From a virus: a DNA stretch of 35,574 nucleotides. The stretch spans positions 1-35,574 of IMG/VR virus record IMGVR_UViG_3300042560_000226; one strand, given 5' to 3'. This document shows positions 5,548 through 12,069 of this stretch, in pieces. The first letter of the stretch is position 1, and each line of letters begins with the position of its first letter. Below the pieces are notes generated by a model. It searched no databases. It had not been told where the DNA came from and saw only the letters and a list, made by a program, of their open reading frames with translations. Made by a program: the position numbers and the translations under genes.

Positions 5548-7602
5548 TCACTTTAAGCCCTCCTCGGAGAGCCTAAACCCTCCGATGGTGCTCGTCAGAA
5601 ACGGGCTCATCGCCATCGCTTCGACCGCCTTGTGGACAGATTGCTTGCTCTGGCCGCACTCCTTCCCGACTTGGCGCAGGTCTGCCATCGTCCAAATGAT
5701 GGGCGACTCTGACCCCTTCTGCCTCGCCCTAAGCGCCTCGAGGATCACCTTCTGCACCTTGCCCGCCGGCTCGACGCGCCGGGTCGCGACAATCGTATCG
5801 GCGTTGCGCATGACGAGCGACTTGACCTGCTCGCCGTACCGATCCACACGTCCGAGGCTAACCTCGACCGCCTCGTACCCGAGCGGCGCAAGGCTCGCCG
5901 TATCCTTGAACCGCTCACGGGTCACGGTCACGCCCATGGCCTGAGCGTCTGGCCGCTGGACGATGTACTCCGCGTCAGGGTTAGCCATAAGCGCCGACGC
6001 CCCTCGCGGACGCTTCGCGTCACCGTGGCCGGAGTGCGCCACGAGCAGCACGGTTGCCGTGTACCGTTCCCGTAATCCGATGGTCAGCTTAGAGAGATAC
6101 TCCGCGACCTCTTGGTTGCTGTTCTCATCCAGCCCCGCGCTGAACTTACTGAACGTGTCCACGATCACGAGCGCAGGACGTATGCCCGCCTGGTCGATCG
6201 CCTGCTGCAGCATCAGCATCTCTTCCTCGGCGTTGAGGTTGGCGACGGACTCGAGCGCCATGAGCTTCAGCTCCTCAAGGTCTCGCCCCTCGCCGTGCTC
6301 CTGCATCCACGCCTCGACGCGACGGCCCAGACCAGCGCCTTCGCCGGATAGGATCACGACCGGGTTATCCGCGACCGCGATGCGCATAGCCCAGTCCAAG
6401 GCGATGAACGACTTAAAGCTGGCGCGTGGCCCTGCGAGTACGGCCAGCACGTTCGCTTCAATGACGTTATGGATCAGCCACGTCGCCTCGCGACGTTCGC
6501 TCACGATCTCGTTGATGGCGCGCAGCACCAGCCGTCGCCCGGTTGTGGTGCTAGGCGCTACACTGGTCTGCGGCGCAGGTTCCGTCATGCGGATCATCCC
6601 TTGAGCCTCCGGTACGTCCGCATATTCGTTGGCCTCAAACTTCGGTAAGTCTACGGGCGGCCCAATCCTCACCGCCTCTGGCATCGACACCCAGCCGCCT
6701 GCCTTGGCCGCGTTGAAGAGACTGCCGAGCGTGACCCCGCCGCCACGATCTAAGTGGAACGACTGCCAGCGGTACTCGATGTCAGCACGGCCTGCGTAGG
6801 ATGCCGGCAGTTCGCCGGTGACGCCGCCGCTTGACCAGGAGTCCCACAGCTCAAGGCCGTCGTCGGCGCCGCCGGAGGCGTGGTGCAGCGCCATGCCTAC
6901 CATGAGCCATGCGTCGTATCCAGCCGGGTCAATGTACGCGAGCGCCTCGGTAATCCGCGGCAGGTCGCGCTGGAAGTCCTGGCTGGTACCGGGCTTTGGC
7001 GGCAGCTTCTTCGCTAACTCCGCCGGCAGCTCCAAGTCCATGCGCCGCTCGTCGATGAGCCCCGCGGGTAACGGCTGGATGTCGTTGTTGAGCCCGTGCT
7101 GCCCGTAGTGCAGCGGCCACCAGATGATGTACCCGCCCTCGGCGCGGATGTCGATGCCGTCGCGCTTGACCTTGCCAAGTGTGACGCTGACGCCGCCACG
7201 GATCTTTACGCCGTGCGGCAGGCTGAACAGATAGTGCCGCCCGCCGCTACCGCCGCCCGTCTGATGGACTCGGGTGCTGGTCAGTGCTTGTTGATTTTCG
7301 ACCAGCCACTCTTGAGCCGCGTGAGAAGCCGCTCGATGATCGTAGTCGAGGACGGCGAGTCCTGTCCGTGATCCGGTGGGTACGCCCACGAGTGCGTCTG
7401 GGCGATCTGCCCACCATCGCTTGATTTGGGCCTCGTCTTGCGTGGCGTCTTTAAAGCCGTTTTTGGTGAGCGGGCTTTTGGCGCGGAGCGTCCGCCCTTC
7501 TGAATTTTTTTCATCGTTCCTCCTGCAAGGAAATACTGGGTACTTTTTCGCCAGATCGAGCACGCGCTCGACCGGCACGATTGCCGTCAGTTCTGGTTTC
7601 AT
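5548..7602 (-). CDS. Primase-polymerase / RepA-type helicase fusion
   Basis: A 684-residue replication protein in three parts. Residues about 10-180 are an AEP-type bifunctional primase-polymerase: Asp86/Asp88 in VLDYDH, GGRHYLF near 120-126 and GIDIRAEGG near 149-157. Residues about 213-300 look like PriCT-2 (IDPAGYDAWLMVGMALHH, then ELWDSWS). Residues about 360-560 are a RecA-like ATPase of the RepA/AAA_25 type, with Walker A GPRASFKS (391-398) and Walker B LVIVDTF (478-484). The C-terminal ~70 residues suggest a winged helix. It should prime and unwind at the origin. The start overlaps the Cro-like gene (ATGA). No phage replicative DNA polymerase gene accompanies it. Confidence 0.88.
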   Translation of the reverse strand: MKPELTAIVPVERVLDLAKKYPVFPCRRNDEKNSEGRTLRAKSPLTKNGFKDATQDEAQIKRWWADRPDALVGVPTGSRTGLAVLDYDHRAASHAAQEWLVENQQALTSTRVHQTGGGSGGRHYLFSLPHGVKIRGGVSVTLGKVKRDGIDIRAEGGYIIWWPLHYGQHGLNNDIQPLPAGLIDERRMDLELPAELAKKLPPKPGTSQDFQRDLPRITEALAYIDPAGYDAWLMVGMALHHASGGADDGLELWDSWSSGGVTGELPASYAGRADIEYRWQSFHLDRGGGVTLGSLFNAAKAGGWVSMPEAVRIGPPVDLPKFEANEYADVPEAQGMIRMTEPAPQTSVAPSTTTGRRLVLRAINEIVSERREATWLIHNVIEANVLAVLAGPRASFKSFIALDWAMRIAVADNPVVILSGEGAGLGRRVEAWMQEHGEGRDLEELKLMALESVANLNAEEEMLMLQQAIDQAGIRPALVIVDTFSKFSAGLDENSNQEVAEYLSKLTIGLRERYTATVLLVAHSGHGDAKRPRGASALMANPDAEYIVQRPDAQAMGVTVTRERFKDTASLAPLGYEAVEVSLGRVDRYGEQVKSLVMRNADTIVATRRVEPAGKVQKVILEALRARQKGSESPIIWTMADLRQVGKECGQSKQSVHKAVEAMAMSPFLTSTIGGFRLSEEGLK

Positions 7603-7808
7603 GGGTACAGATCCGGTCGCAGTTTATGCCTAGAAACCCCGCTCGCAACCTCTAGCGGGATAGCCTTGAGGGCAGGCACCCTGCCCCTCTTGATCCAATA
7701 TTGAACGGCTTGCTGGGTTACGCCTAGCTTTTTCGCCGTCGCCGTTTGCCCGCCCAGAACGTCCACTGCGTGGACAAGGGCGATAGTCTCAGATGGTGGT
7801 TTTTTCAT
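7599..7808 (-). CDS. Cro/YdaS-like helix-turn-helix repressor
   Basis: A 69-residue protein that is almost entirely a Cro-type HTH: VDVLGGQTATAKKLGV, then TQQAVQYWIKRGRVP. This GGQ-x-ALAKxLG...Q-AVxxWxxRGxVP pattern is characteristic of YdaS/Cro-like proteins. It is the first gene of the leftward unit and overlaps the primase start by 4 bases. The ATG at 7808 has no ribosome site and lies only 8 nt from a -10 element, suggesting a leaderless or nearly leaderless mRNA. It probably binds the adjacent divergent control region. No integrase was found, so lysogeny is not implied. Confidence 0.82.
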   Translation of the reverse strand: MKKPPSETIALVHAVDVLGGQTATAKKLGVTQQAVQYWIKRGRVPALKAIPLEVASGVSRHKLRPDLYP

Positions 7809-7816
7809 GGTCAACA

Positions 7817-7845
7817 AGGATATTTTGTCTGTCGTTTTGTGTCAA
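7817..7845 (-). promoter_or_regulatory. Leftward promoter of the Cro-like/replication unit
   Basis: On the minus strand TTGACA (7845-7840) is a perfect -35. It is followed by a 17 nt spacer and TATCCT (7822-7817), a 4/6 -10. Only 8 nt separate the -10 from the ATG at 7808, so the transcript start falls at or within a few bases of the start codon. Confidence 0.7.
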
Positions 7846-7863
7846 CAATTCGATCTGACAAAA
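7823..7863. promoter_or_regulatory. Candidate operator half-sites in the divergent control region
   Basis: TTTTGTC (7823-7829) and GACAAAA (7857-7863) are inverted copies, and a related TTTTGTGTC lies at 7835-7843. They overlap the leftward -35/-10 spacer and flank its -35, where a Cro-type repressor would act. Binding is inferred from position and symmetry only. Confidence 0.4.
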
Positions 7864-7869
7864 AGTGCT

Positions 7870-7898
7870 TGTGTTTTGTTTTTAGGTTTGATCTAATC
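7870..7898 (+). promoter_or_regulatory. Candidate rightward early promoter
   Basis: TTGTGT (7870-7875), a 17 nt spacer and TCTAAT (7893-7898, 5/6 match to TATAAT) face the early operon. The expected start lies about 45 nt before the ATG at 7952. The -35 is weak (3/6). Confidence 0.45.
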
Positions 7899-7927
7899 TC
7901 TTCCACGGGCAGCGCAGTGCTGTACCG

Positions 7928-7943
7928 GAAGCGATAAAAGGAG
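7928..7943 (+). promoter_or_regulatory. Leader element with ribosome site, copy 1
   Basis: GAAGCGATAAAAG followed by GAG precedes the 85-residue gene. The same 13 bases recur at 8226-8238 before the next gene, with AGG completing the ribosome site. Conservation beyond the Shine-Dalgarno core suggests a duplicated or selected leader. Confidence 0.6.
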
Positions 7944-7951
7944 CACAAAAA

Positions 7952-8209
7952 ATGTCTTACTCACCTACCGCCGTCGAACAAGCCGCCTACGAACAAAAGC
8001 AAATTTCCATGTTCGGTTGTGTGAAGGCTGAAATTGATCGCGCCGATGCAGAAGCACTTGGGCATCCAATGATGAGAATCATGGGATTGATTTCAGATGC
8101 CCAACAAGAAATGGCAATGGGAATGACGGAAAAATCACGTCAGACACTTAACATTGCTAAATACTTAATCAGCAAACATGGGTTTCATAACTTAGAGGTG
8201 GCGGCGTAA
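7952..8209 (+). CDS. Hypothetical early protein (85 aa)
   Basis: First gene of the rightward operon, with a strong AAAGGAG ribosome site 8 nt before the ATG. The product is small, soluble and mostly helical, Met- and Gln-rich (MMRIMGLISDAQQEMAMGM). It ends in EVAA, as does the next gene's product. The stop codon sits in the loop of a GC hairpin. No family recognised. First-position early phage proteins often act on host functions, but nothing here proves it. Confidence 0.75.
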   Translation: MSYSPTAVEQAAYEQKQISMFGCVKAEIDRADAEALGHPMMRIMGLISDAQQEMAMGMTEKSRQTLNIAKYLISKHGFHNLEVAA

Positions 8210-8218
8210 GCCGCCCTC
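8195..8218 (+). other. Stop-codon hairpin, copy 1
   Basis: GGCGGC and GCCGCC (8200-8205, 8210-8215) form a perfect 6 bp stem, and GAG/CTC pairs can extend it. The loop GTAA contains the TAA stop and fits the GNRA tetraloop pattern. An almost identical element ends the next gene. There is no T-run, so an mRNA stabiliser or translation-coupling structure is likelier than a terminator. Confidence 0.65.
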
Positions 8219-8225
8219 CAACACA

Positions 8226-8241
8226 GAAGCGATAAAAGAGG
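8226..8241 (+). promoter_or_regulatory. Leader element with ribosome site, copy 2
   Basis: GAAGCGATAAAAG at 8226-8238 is identical to the copy before the first early gene and is followed by AGG. The ATG of the 86-residue gene lies at 8250. Confidence 0.6.
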
Positions 8242-8249
8242 TAATCAAC

Positions 8250-8510
8250 ATGGCGATTCAAAAAATGCGAGTCCAGGTGTACGAGCGAGTCTGCACAATT
8301 ACTGGCCGTCCTAGAAAAATTCAGTATGCCGTCAATGATGTCGGCACACTTTTTAGACGCTTCTGGAAAGACCCAGTAGTGCGATTCGCAGAACCCAGAC
8401 AAGGTTGCTGGGATAAGTGGGAAAGATCGGAAGGCGTTTTACCGGAATCCGCTTATAAAACCAATCAACACGCAATCGTGTTGCGTGGCGCGCAGGAGGT
8501 GGCGGCCTAA
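8250..8510 (+). CDS. Hypothetical early protein (86 aa)
   Basis: A small basic protein. Its N-terminal half looks like beta strands (KMRVQVYERVCTITGRPRKI) and is followed by an aromatic segment (GTLFRRFWKDPVVRF). It ends QEVAA with the stop inside a second GC hairpin. Same leader element and ribosome site type as its neighbour. No recognised family; its basic, aromatic character would suit nucleic-acid or protein binding. Confidence 0.72.
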   Translation: MAIQKMRVQVYERVCTITGRPRKIQYAVNDVGTLFRRFWKDPVVRFAEPRQGCWDKWERSEGVLPESAYKTNQHAIVLRGAQEVAA

Positions 8511-8520
8511 GCCGCCCCTC
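8496..8520 (+). other. Stop-codon hairpin, copy 2
   Basis: GAGG-T-GGCGGC (8496-8506) pairs with GCCGCC-CCTC (8511-8520), giving a 10 bp stem with one bulged T around a CTAA loop that holds the TAA stop. It closely matches the structure ending the previous gene. Confidence 0.65.
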
Positions 8521-8533
8521 ACGGGAGAATCGC

Positions 8534-8737
8534 ATGAACAAAGTGATCGCAAACTTCATTAACCACGAGACCGCGATGATGTCGTCGGTGCAGCGCAAAC
8601 AGGACGACACGTTCATCGTGCACCTGGCCGACCTCGACAGCGACTCTCGAGTACCGCCGTCGCGCATCTTCAAAGATGTTGACGTTGCCACCAAATATGC
8701 CGAATTCGTTGTCGGCAAGGGTGGTGTCAAATGCTAG
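8534..8737 (+). CDS. Hypothetical early protein (67 aa)
   Basis: A soluble 67-residue protein with alternating strand-like and helical stretches (DDTFIVHLADLDSD, then VDVATKYAEFVVGKGG). A GGGAG ribosome site lies before the ATG. The last two codons and the stop overlap the start of a tiny membrane protein. No recognised domain. Confidence 0.68.
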   Translation: MNKVIANFINHETAMMSSVQRKQDDTFIVHLADLDSDSRVPPSRIFKDVDVATKYAEFVVGKGGVKC

Positions 8738-8847
8738 AGCTTATCTCTGGTTTCGCCACCCCCGCCGACTGGATGATGGCCGCACAAGGTCTCGCCATCT
8801 TCGCCGCCGTCTGCTTTGTCACGGCATGGATCACGGGTGAGTGGTAA
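8731..8847 (+). CDS. Tiny single-span membrane protein (38 aa)
   Basis: A 38-residue frame with ATG at 8731, overlapping the previous stop by 7 bases, and a TAA at 8845-8847 whose last base begins the next ATG. A short N-terminal part is followed by one hydrophobic helix (MAAQGLAIFAAVCFVTAWI, residues about 16-34) and a charged end. An AAGGGTGG ribosome-like stretch precedes it. Overlaps at both ends support it as a real gene. Function unknown. Confidence 0.65.
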   Translation: MLELISGFATPADWMMAAQGLAIFAAVCFVTAWITGEW

Positions 8848-9407
8848 TGAGTCTCTACACCCACAGCGGCCCCCTGCCGCAACACAAGTATGTCTGGCTC
8901 AAGCCCAACTCCTGTGGCCGCCACGACTGGCTCAAGTGCGTTTGGTTTGGCATCACGTCATTCCCCGGCAGAGCACTCGGCTGCCACGTCATGCTCGAGA
9001 GCGGCGCCGTGTACCGCAACGTCGGCCTGCACCAACTCGCCTCTAATCAAGATGTCGAGGGCAGCTGGATGCCAAGCGACGCCCAGACGTGGGACTGCTA
9101 CGGCTACCAGTTCAGCGTGCTCGAGTACCCGTTCCTCGCCAGCATGAACGCACGGGTACGACTGCAGAACCGCGACGAACATCGTGGTATGTACCTCTTC
9201 ACGATCGTGCCCGTCGCTGACGCCTTCAGCGCCGAGCCCGAGCAGAGCAAAGAGTTCTATGTACTGCAGCTTGAGAACGGGCGCTTTACCGCACAGCCGA
9301 CCAACCATGTGCTGATTGAGGATCGCTCCTTCTGCAACAAGAACCCCGAGTGGCCGACGTTCCTGCGCCGGCAGTCTGACTGGTTTTCAGCCGAGGATAA
9401 CGTATGA
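8847..9407 (+). CDS. Hypothetical early protein (186 aa)
   Basis: A soluble protein rich in Trp, Cys, Tyr and Phe, probably beta-rich (GCHVMLESGAVYRNVGLHQL; GMYLFTIVPVADAF). The ATG at 8847 shares one base with the preceding TAA (TAATG); an upstream in-frame GTG at 8841 adds two residues. The C-terminal part (EWPTFLRRQSDWFSAEDN) is polar. The next gene overlaps by 4 bases. No confident family. It resembles uncharacterised proteins of proteobacterial phages in general character only. Confidence 0.7.
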   Translation: MSLYTHSGPLPQHKYVWLKPNSCGRHDWLKCVWFGITSFPGRALGCHVMLESGAVYRNVGLHQLASNQDVEGSWMPSDAQTWDCYGYQFSVLEYPFLASMNARVRLQNRDEHRGMYLFTIVPVADAFSAEPEQSKEFYVLQLENGRFTAQPTNHVLIEDRSFCNKNPEWPTFLRRQSDWFSAEDNV

Positions 9408-9604
9408 CGCACAGCCAACTATTTGACCTCGCCATCGACGCCGGCTTCCCGCTCTTTGGCGAAAACTACGACCGCCTGCCGCGACTGATCGAGATGGCCC
9501 TGCAAGCCGAGCGCGAGTCCATCGCGCAAGACTGCGAGCGTATGCTCGACAACCGACTCGGGCATCTGATACCGGATCGTATCCGGCTGCGAGGTGAGCC
9601 GTGA
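9404..9604 (+). CDS. Hypothetical early protein (66 aa)
   Basis: A small, acidic, helical protein (LFDLAIDAGFPLFGENYD; LIEMALQAERESIAQDCER). It starts with ATGA overlapping the previous gene and ends where a GTG-started membrane protein begins. Short helical proteins of this type are common in phage early operons; function unknown. Confidence 0.68.
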   Translation: MTHSQLFDLAIDAGFPLFGENYDRLPRLIEMALQAERESIAQDCERMLDNRLGHLIPDRIRLRGEP

Positions 9605-9780
9605 CCGCATTCCTAATCTTTATCGGTTGTTTCTTTACCGGCTGGTTCGTGCACGGCTTCATCGAATGGCGGCGCGACCGCAAGTTTAGAAACTTGACGC
9701 GAAATCATCTTCACGAAAATTGGCGGCAGGTTCCCCCGCCAAACTGGCGCAGCAGTCGCGGCGGCAGAGAATACTGGTGA
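9601..9780 (+). CDS. Tiny single-span membrane protein (59 aa)
   Basis: Starts with GTG at 9601, overlapping the preceding TGA by 4 bases, and runs to TGA at 9778-9780. An N-terminal hydrophobic helix (TAFLIFIGCFFTGWFVHGFI, residues 2-21) is followed by a very basic, Trp-containing tail (EWRRDRKFRN). The positive-inside rule places the tail in the cytoplasm. This is the second of four tiny membrane proteins in the operon. Function unknown. Confidence 0.62.
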   Translation: MTAFLIFIGCFFTGWFVHGFIEWRRDRKFRNLTRNHLHENWRQVPPPNWRSSRGGREYW

Positions 9781-9806
9781 ACCGTAGCAAATAGGAGTTA
9801 ACAAAT

Positions 9807-10445
9807 ATGAGTCTGTTTATTAGTGCATCTGGCGGCGGTAACTTCCCTGAGCGCAAGCCTCTCGAAGCCGGCGCCTACGCGGCAGTCTGCGACATGGTGG
9901 TGGATCTTGGCGTGCAGCCCTCACCAAATGGCCAGTTCGCGCCCAAGCGCACGGTCGTGCTGCGGTTCCAGATCCCCGAGATCCGTGTCGAGATCACGAA
10001 GGATGGCGAGACCAAGAGCCTGCCTGCGGTCATCAGCCGCACGGTAGGCCTGAGCCTCAACGAGAAGTCCACGCTCTACGGGCTGCTCACGTCCTGGCGC
10101 GGCAAAGCCTTCACGGCTGATGAGCTCAAGAAGTTTGATCTTGGCAAGGTCGCCGGTAAGCCTGCGTTCATCAATGTCACGCACAGCGTGAAGGGCGACC
10201 GCACCTATGCAAACTTGACCAGCATCATGCCGCTGCCGAAGTCGATGCCAGCGCCGGCCTTAGAAGGCAAGGCGCTTGTTTACTCGACTGATACGCCAGA
10301 CGCTGACGTATTCGATCAATTGCCGACATGGATGCAGGATAAAATCTCAACCCGCATCATCGACGCGCCGAAGGCTGCACCGAAGGCCGCTGCCAAGCCG
10401 GCGGCGACTGAGGAAGCCTTCGCTGACGATTCACTGGCGTTCTGA
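9807..10445 (+). CDS. Probable single-stranded DNA-binding protein (OB-fold-like)
   Basis: A 212-residue protein with a beta-rich N-terminal domain (residues about 1-150) and a low-complexity Ala/Pro/Lys linker (APKAAPKAAAKPAATEE). It ends in an acidic hydrophobic tip, FADDSLAF. The tip and linker mimic the C-terminus of bacterial SSB proteins (DDDIPF type), which recruits partner enzymes. A GGAG ribosome site precedes the ATG. A RecB/Cas4-like nuclease gene follows 2 nt later, a common pairing in phage recombination modules. The role is inferred from architecture and context. Confidence 0.6.
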   Translation: MSLFISASGGGNFPERKPLEAGAYAAVCDMVVDLGVQPSPNGQFAPKRTVVLRFQIPEIRVEITKDGETKSLPAVISRTVGLSLNEKSTLYGLLTSWRGKAFTADELKKFDLGKVAGKPAFINVTHSVKGDRTYANLTSIMPLPKSMPAPALEGKALVYSTDTPDADVFDQLPTWMQDKISTRIIDAPKAAPKAAAKPAATEEAFADDSLAF

Positions 10446-10447
10446 TC

Positions 10448-11155
10448 ATGCCTACACCACGACTGGGATATAAGGCGGCGGACGGGAAGAAGATTCCTAG
10501 CGTCACCACGATCCTCAAGATCAAAGACCCGGGAGCCCTGATTAACTGGGCCTACCGGACAGGTCGTGAGCATGGCGTGCTGGAGGGGCAGGGTAATCCT
10601 GCCCCCTCTGGTCTTTACGAAGGCAGCGACATCCTCGCCATCGGCACCTGCGTGCATAGTATGTGCGAGGCATGGGTCAAGGGCGATGAGCCGATGGTGG
10701 TGCTCGAGAAGGCGCTAGAGGAGGAGACGGTCAACGATAAGGCGACGTTTCGCGCGCAGGCCGCGTCGGCTTACTCTGCCTTTGAGTTCTGGTGCAAGGG
10801 TACGCAGCTTGAGATCGTAGACTGCGAGGTTCAGGTGATTAGCGAGACGCACAGATACGGCGGCACGCTCGACTTCATCGGCAAGCTCAACGGCAAGTTG
10901 GTGCTGGGCGACTTCAAGACCAGTAACGGCGTCTGGCCCGAGTATCTGTGCCAACTCGCCGCCTACGCGAAAGCCTACGAAGAGACGACCGGCAACAAGA
11001 TCGACGGCGGGTATCACCTGCTGCGCTTCAGCAAGGAGAACGGTGACTTCGGGCACCACTTCTACCCGTCGCTCGACGACGACGCGTGGCCGGCGTTCCT
11101 GCACCTTCGCGCACTCTATGACCTAAACGAAAAACTCAAGAAGAGGGCAGCATGA
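10448..11155 (+). CDS. RecB/Cas4-like PD-(D/E)XK exonuclease
   Basis: A 235-residue nuclease with the family order: His70 (GTCVHSMCEAW), Asp142 (GGTLDFIGKL), Asp155 and Lys157 (LVLGDFKTSNG) and Gln169/Tyr173 (YLCQLAAYAKAY). This matches metal-dependent exonucleases of phage recombination. No cysteine cluster of the full Cas4 iron-sulphur type is evident. It follows the SSB-like gene and overlaps a tiny membrane protein by 4 bases. Likely tasks are DNA end processing in replication and recombination, or host DNA degradation. Confidence 0.82.
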   Translation: MPTPRLGYKAADGKKIPSVTTILKIKDPGALINWAYRTGREHGVLEGQGNPAPSGLYEGSDILAIGTCVHSMCEAWVKGDEPMVVLEKALEEETVNDKATFRAQAASAYSAFEFWCKGTQLEIVDCEVQVISETHRYGGTLDFIGKLNGKLVLGDFKTSNGVWPEYLCQLAAYAKAYEETTGNKIDGGYHLLRFSKENGDFGHHFYPSLDDDAWPAFLHLRALYDLNEKLKKRAA

Positions 11156-11280
11156 GTAACGGAAAGGATTCGCTGACTGTTTACGTCCTCGGCTGGATCG
11201 CCGTCGCGCTTTCGACTGCGATCTGTGTCGGGCTCTTTGTTGGCATAGCGATGCGCGTCGCGCGGGCGGTGGCAGGATGA
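11152..11280 (+). CDS. Tiny single-span membrane protein (42 aa)
   Basis: ATG at 11152 overlaps the nuclease stop (ATGA), and its TGA at 11278-11280 overlaps the next ATG in the same way. One hydrophobic helix (VYVLGWIAVALSTAICVGLF, residues 10-29, running on to about 34) lies between a polar start and a short basic end. Double coupling supports expression. Function unknown. Confidence 0.65.
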   Translation: MSNGKDSLTVYVLGWIAVALSTAICVGLFVGIAMRVARAVAG

Positions 11281-11594
11281 AAACCAGACTCCAAGAAGCC
11301 GTGCAGATCACGCAAGAAGAAATCGACGACCTCCTGCGCGGCGATGACGACGACCCGGTAAATAGCCCGCAGCACTACCATCTGACGCTTCCAGACGGGA
11401 GCGAGATTGAGGCGATCGACTACATTCACGCCGTACTCGGCGACGGTGGGTTTATCGCCTACTGTCGCGGGTCTGCTTTGAAGTACCTGTCACGCGCTGG
11501 CCGCAAGGATGACTACGCGCAAGACCTGCGGAAAGCCGCATGGTTCTGTACGAAGGCCGCGCACGTTATTGAGGATTGTGAGAAAGACGCTTAG
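11277..11594 (+). CDS. DUF3310-family protein
   Basis: A 105-residue protein. The family hallmark is clear: DPVNSPQHY near residues 26-34, then EAIDYIHAVLG and FIAYCRGSALKYLSRAGRK near 60-78, followed by a DLRKAAWFCTKA helix. DUF3310 proteins are widespread in phages; their function is poorly defined, sometimes annotated as nucleotide-kinase-like. The gene is coupled to the tiny membrane protein before it. A 65 bp gap follows with no clear feature. Confidence 0.8.
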   Translation: MKTRLQEAVQITQEEIDDLLRGDDDDPVNSPQHYHLTLPDGSEIEAIDYIHAVLGDGGFIAYCRGSALKYLSRAGRKDDYAQDLRKAAWFCTKAAHVIEDCEKDA

Positions 11595-11659
11595 TTCCTC
11601 CACAGGAGTCGCGCCCTACCACTTCGGAGCACCGGCCCCGTCGCGACAGCCGGAACTTT

Positions 11660-11971
11660 ATGCCAACAATAGACACAGAAAGCCCGCCGCGATCTTGGCT
11701 CACAGAGTGGGTCGAGAATGCACACAATAAACAGCAGCTCAAGCAAGTGATCTACGAGCAGCAGGATCGGCTTGATACTTACGTCAAGGCGATTGAGAAG
11801 CTCGAGTCAGAACGAAACGAGATACTGCGCTGGCAGGTAGAATCGACTTATATCGACATGATGCAGAAGGCAATCATCCATCGATACAAGACGGCGCTTG
11901 AGACCATATCAAAGATGGAACATTCTGCCGAGGCTGCGGTCGTCGCCGAGACGGCACTGAGGCCGACATGA
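11660..11971 (+). CDS. Hypothetical coiled-coil protein (103 aa)
   Basis: A helical protein with heptad-like segments (KQVIYEQQDRLDTYVKAIE and following) over residues about 25-85. The Ala/Glu-rich end runs into the next gene with ATGA overlap. The ribosome site is weak (CCGGA). No catalytic motif. Possibly a scaffold or partner-binding early protein. Confidence 0.65.
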   Translation: MPTIDTESPPRSWLTEWVENAHNKQQLKQVIYEQQDRLDTYVKAIEKLESERNEILRWQVESTYIDMMQKAIIHRYKTALETISKMEHSAEAAVVAETALRPT

Positions 11972-12069
11972 CCGACGCCTCACTCGCCTTCGGCCTTGGT
12001 ATCACGCTGGGCGTGACGTTCTCGCTCTTCGTGCTCTGGCCCGCGCTGCGCTGGAAGGATAAAGACTAG
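11968..12069 (+). CDS. Tiny single-span membrane protein (33 aa)
   Basis: ATG at 11968 overlaps the preceding stop and TAG at 12067-12069 ends the rightward operon. Residues about 5-27 form one hydrophobic helix (FGLGITLGVTFSLFVLWPAL), followed by a basic end, RWKDKD. The stop overlaps the stop of the convergent metallophosphoesterase gene. Function unknown. Confidence 0.58.
   Translation: MTDASLAFGLGITLGVTFSLFVLWPALRWKDKD

Noticed and set aside
7599-7951. Lysogeny module (repressor plus integration site)
   Set aside because: Only a Cro-like HTH gene and operators are seen. No integrase, excisionase or attachment site was found in the complete circle, so a temperate lifestyle is not supported.
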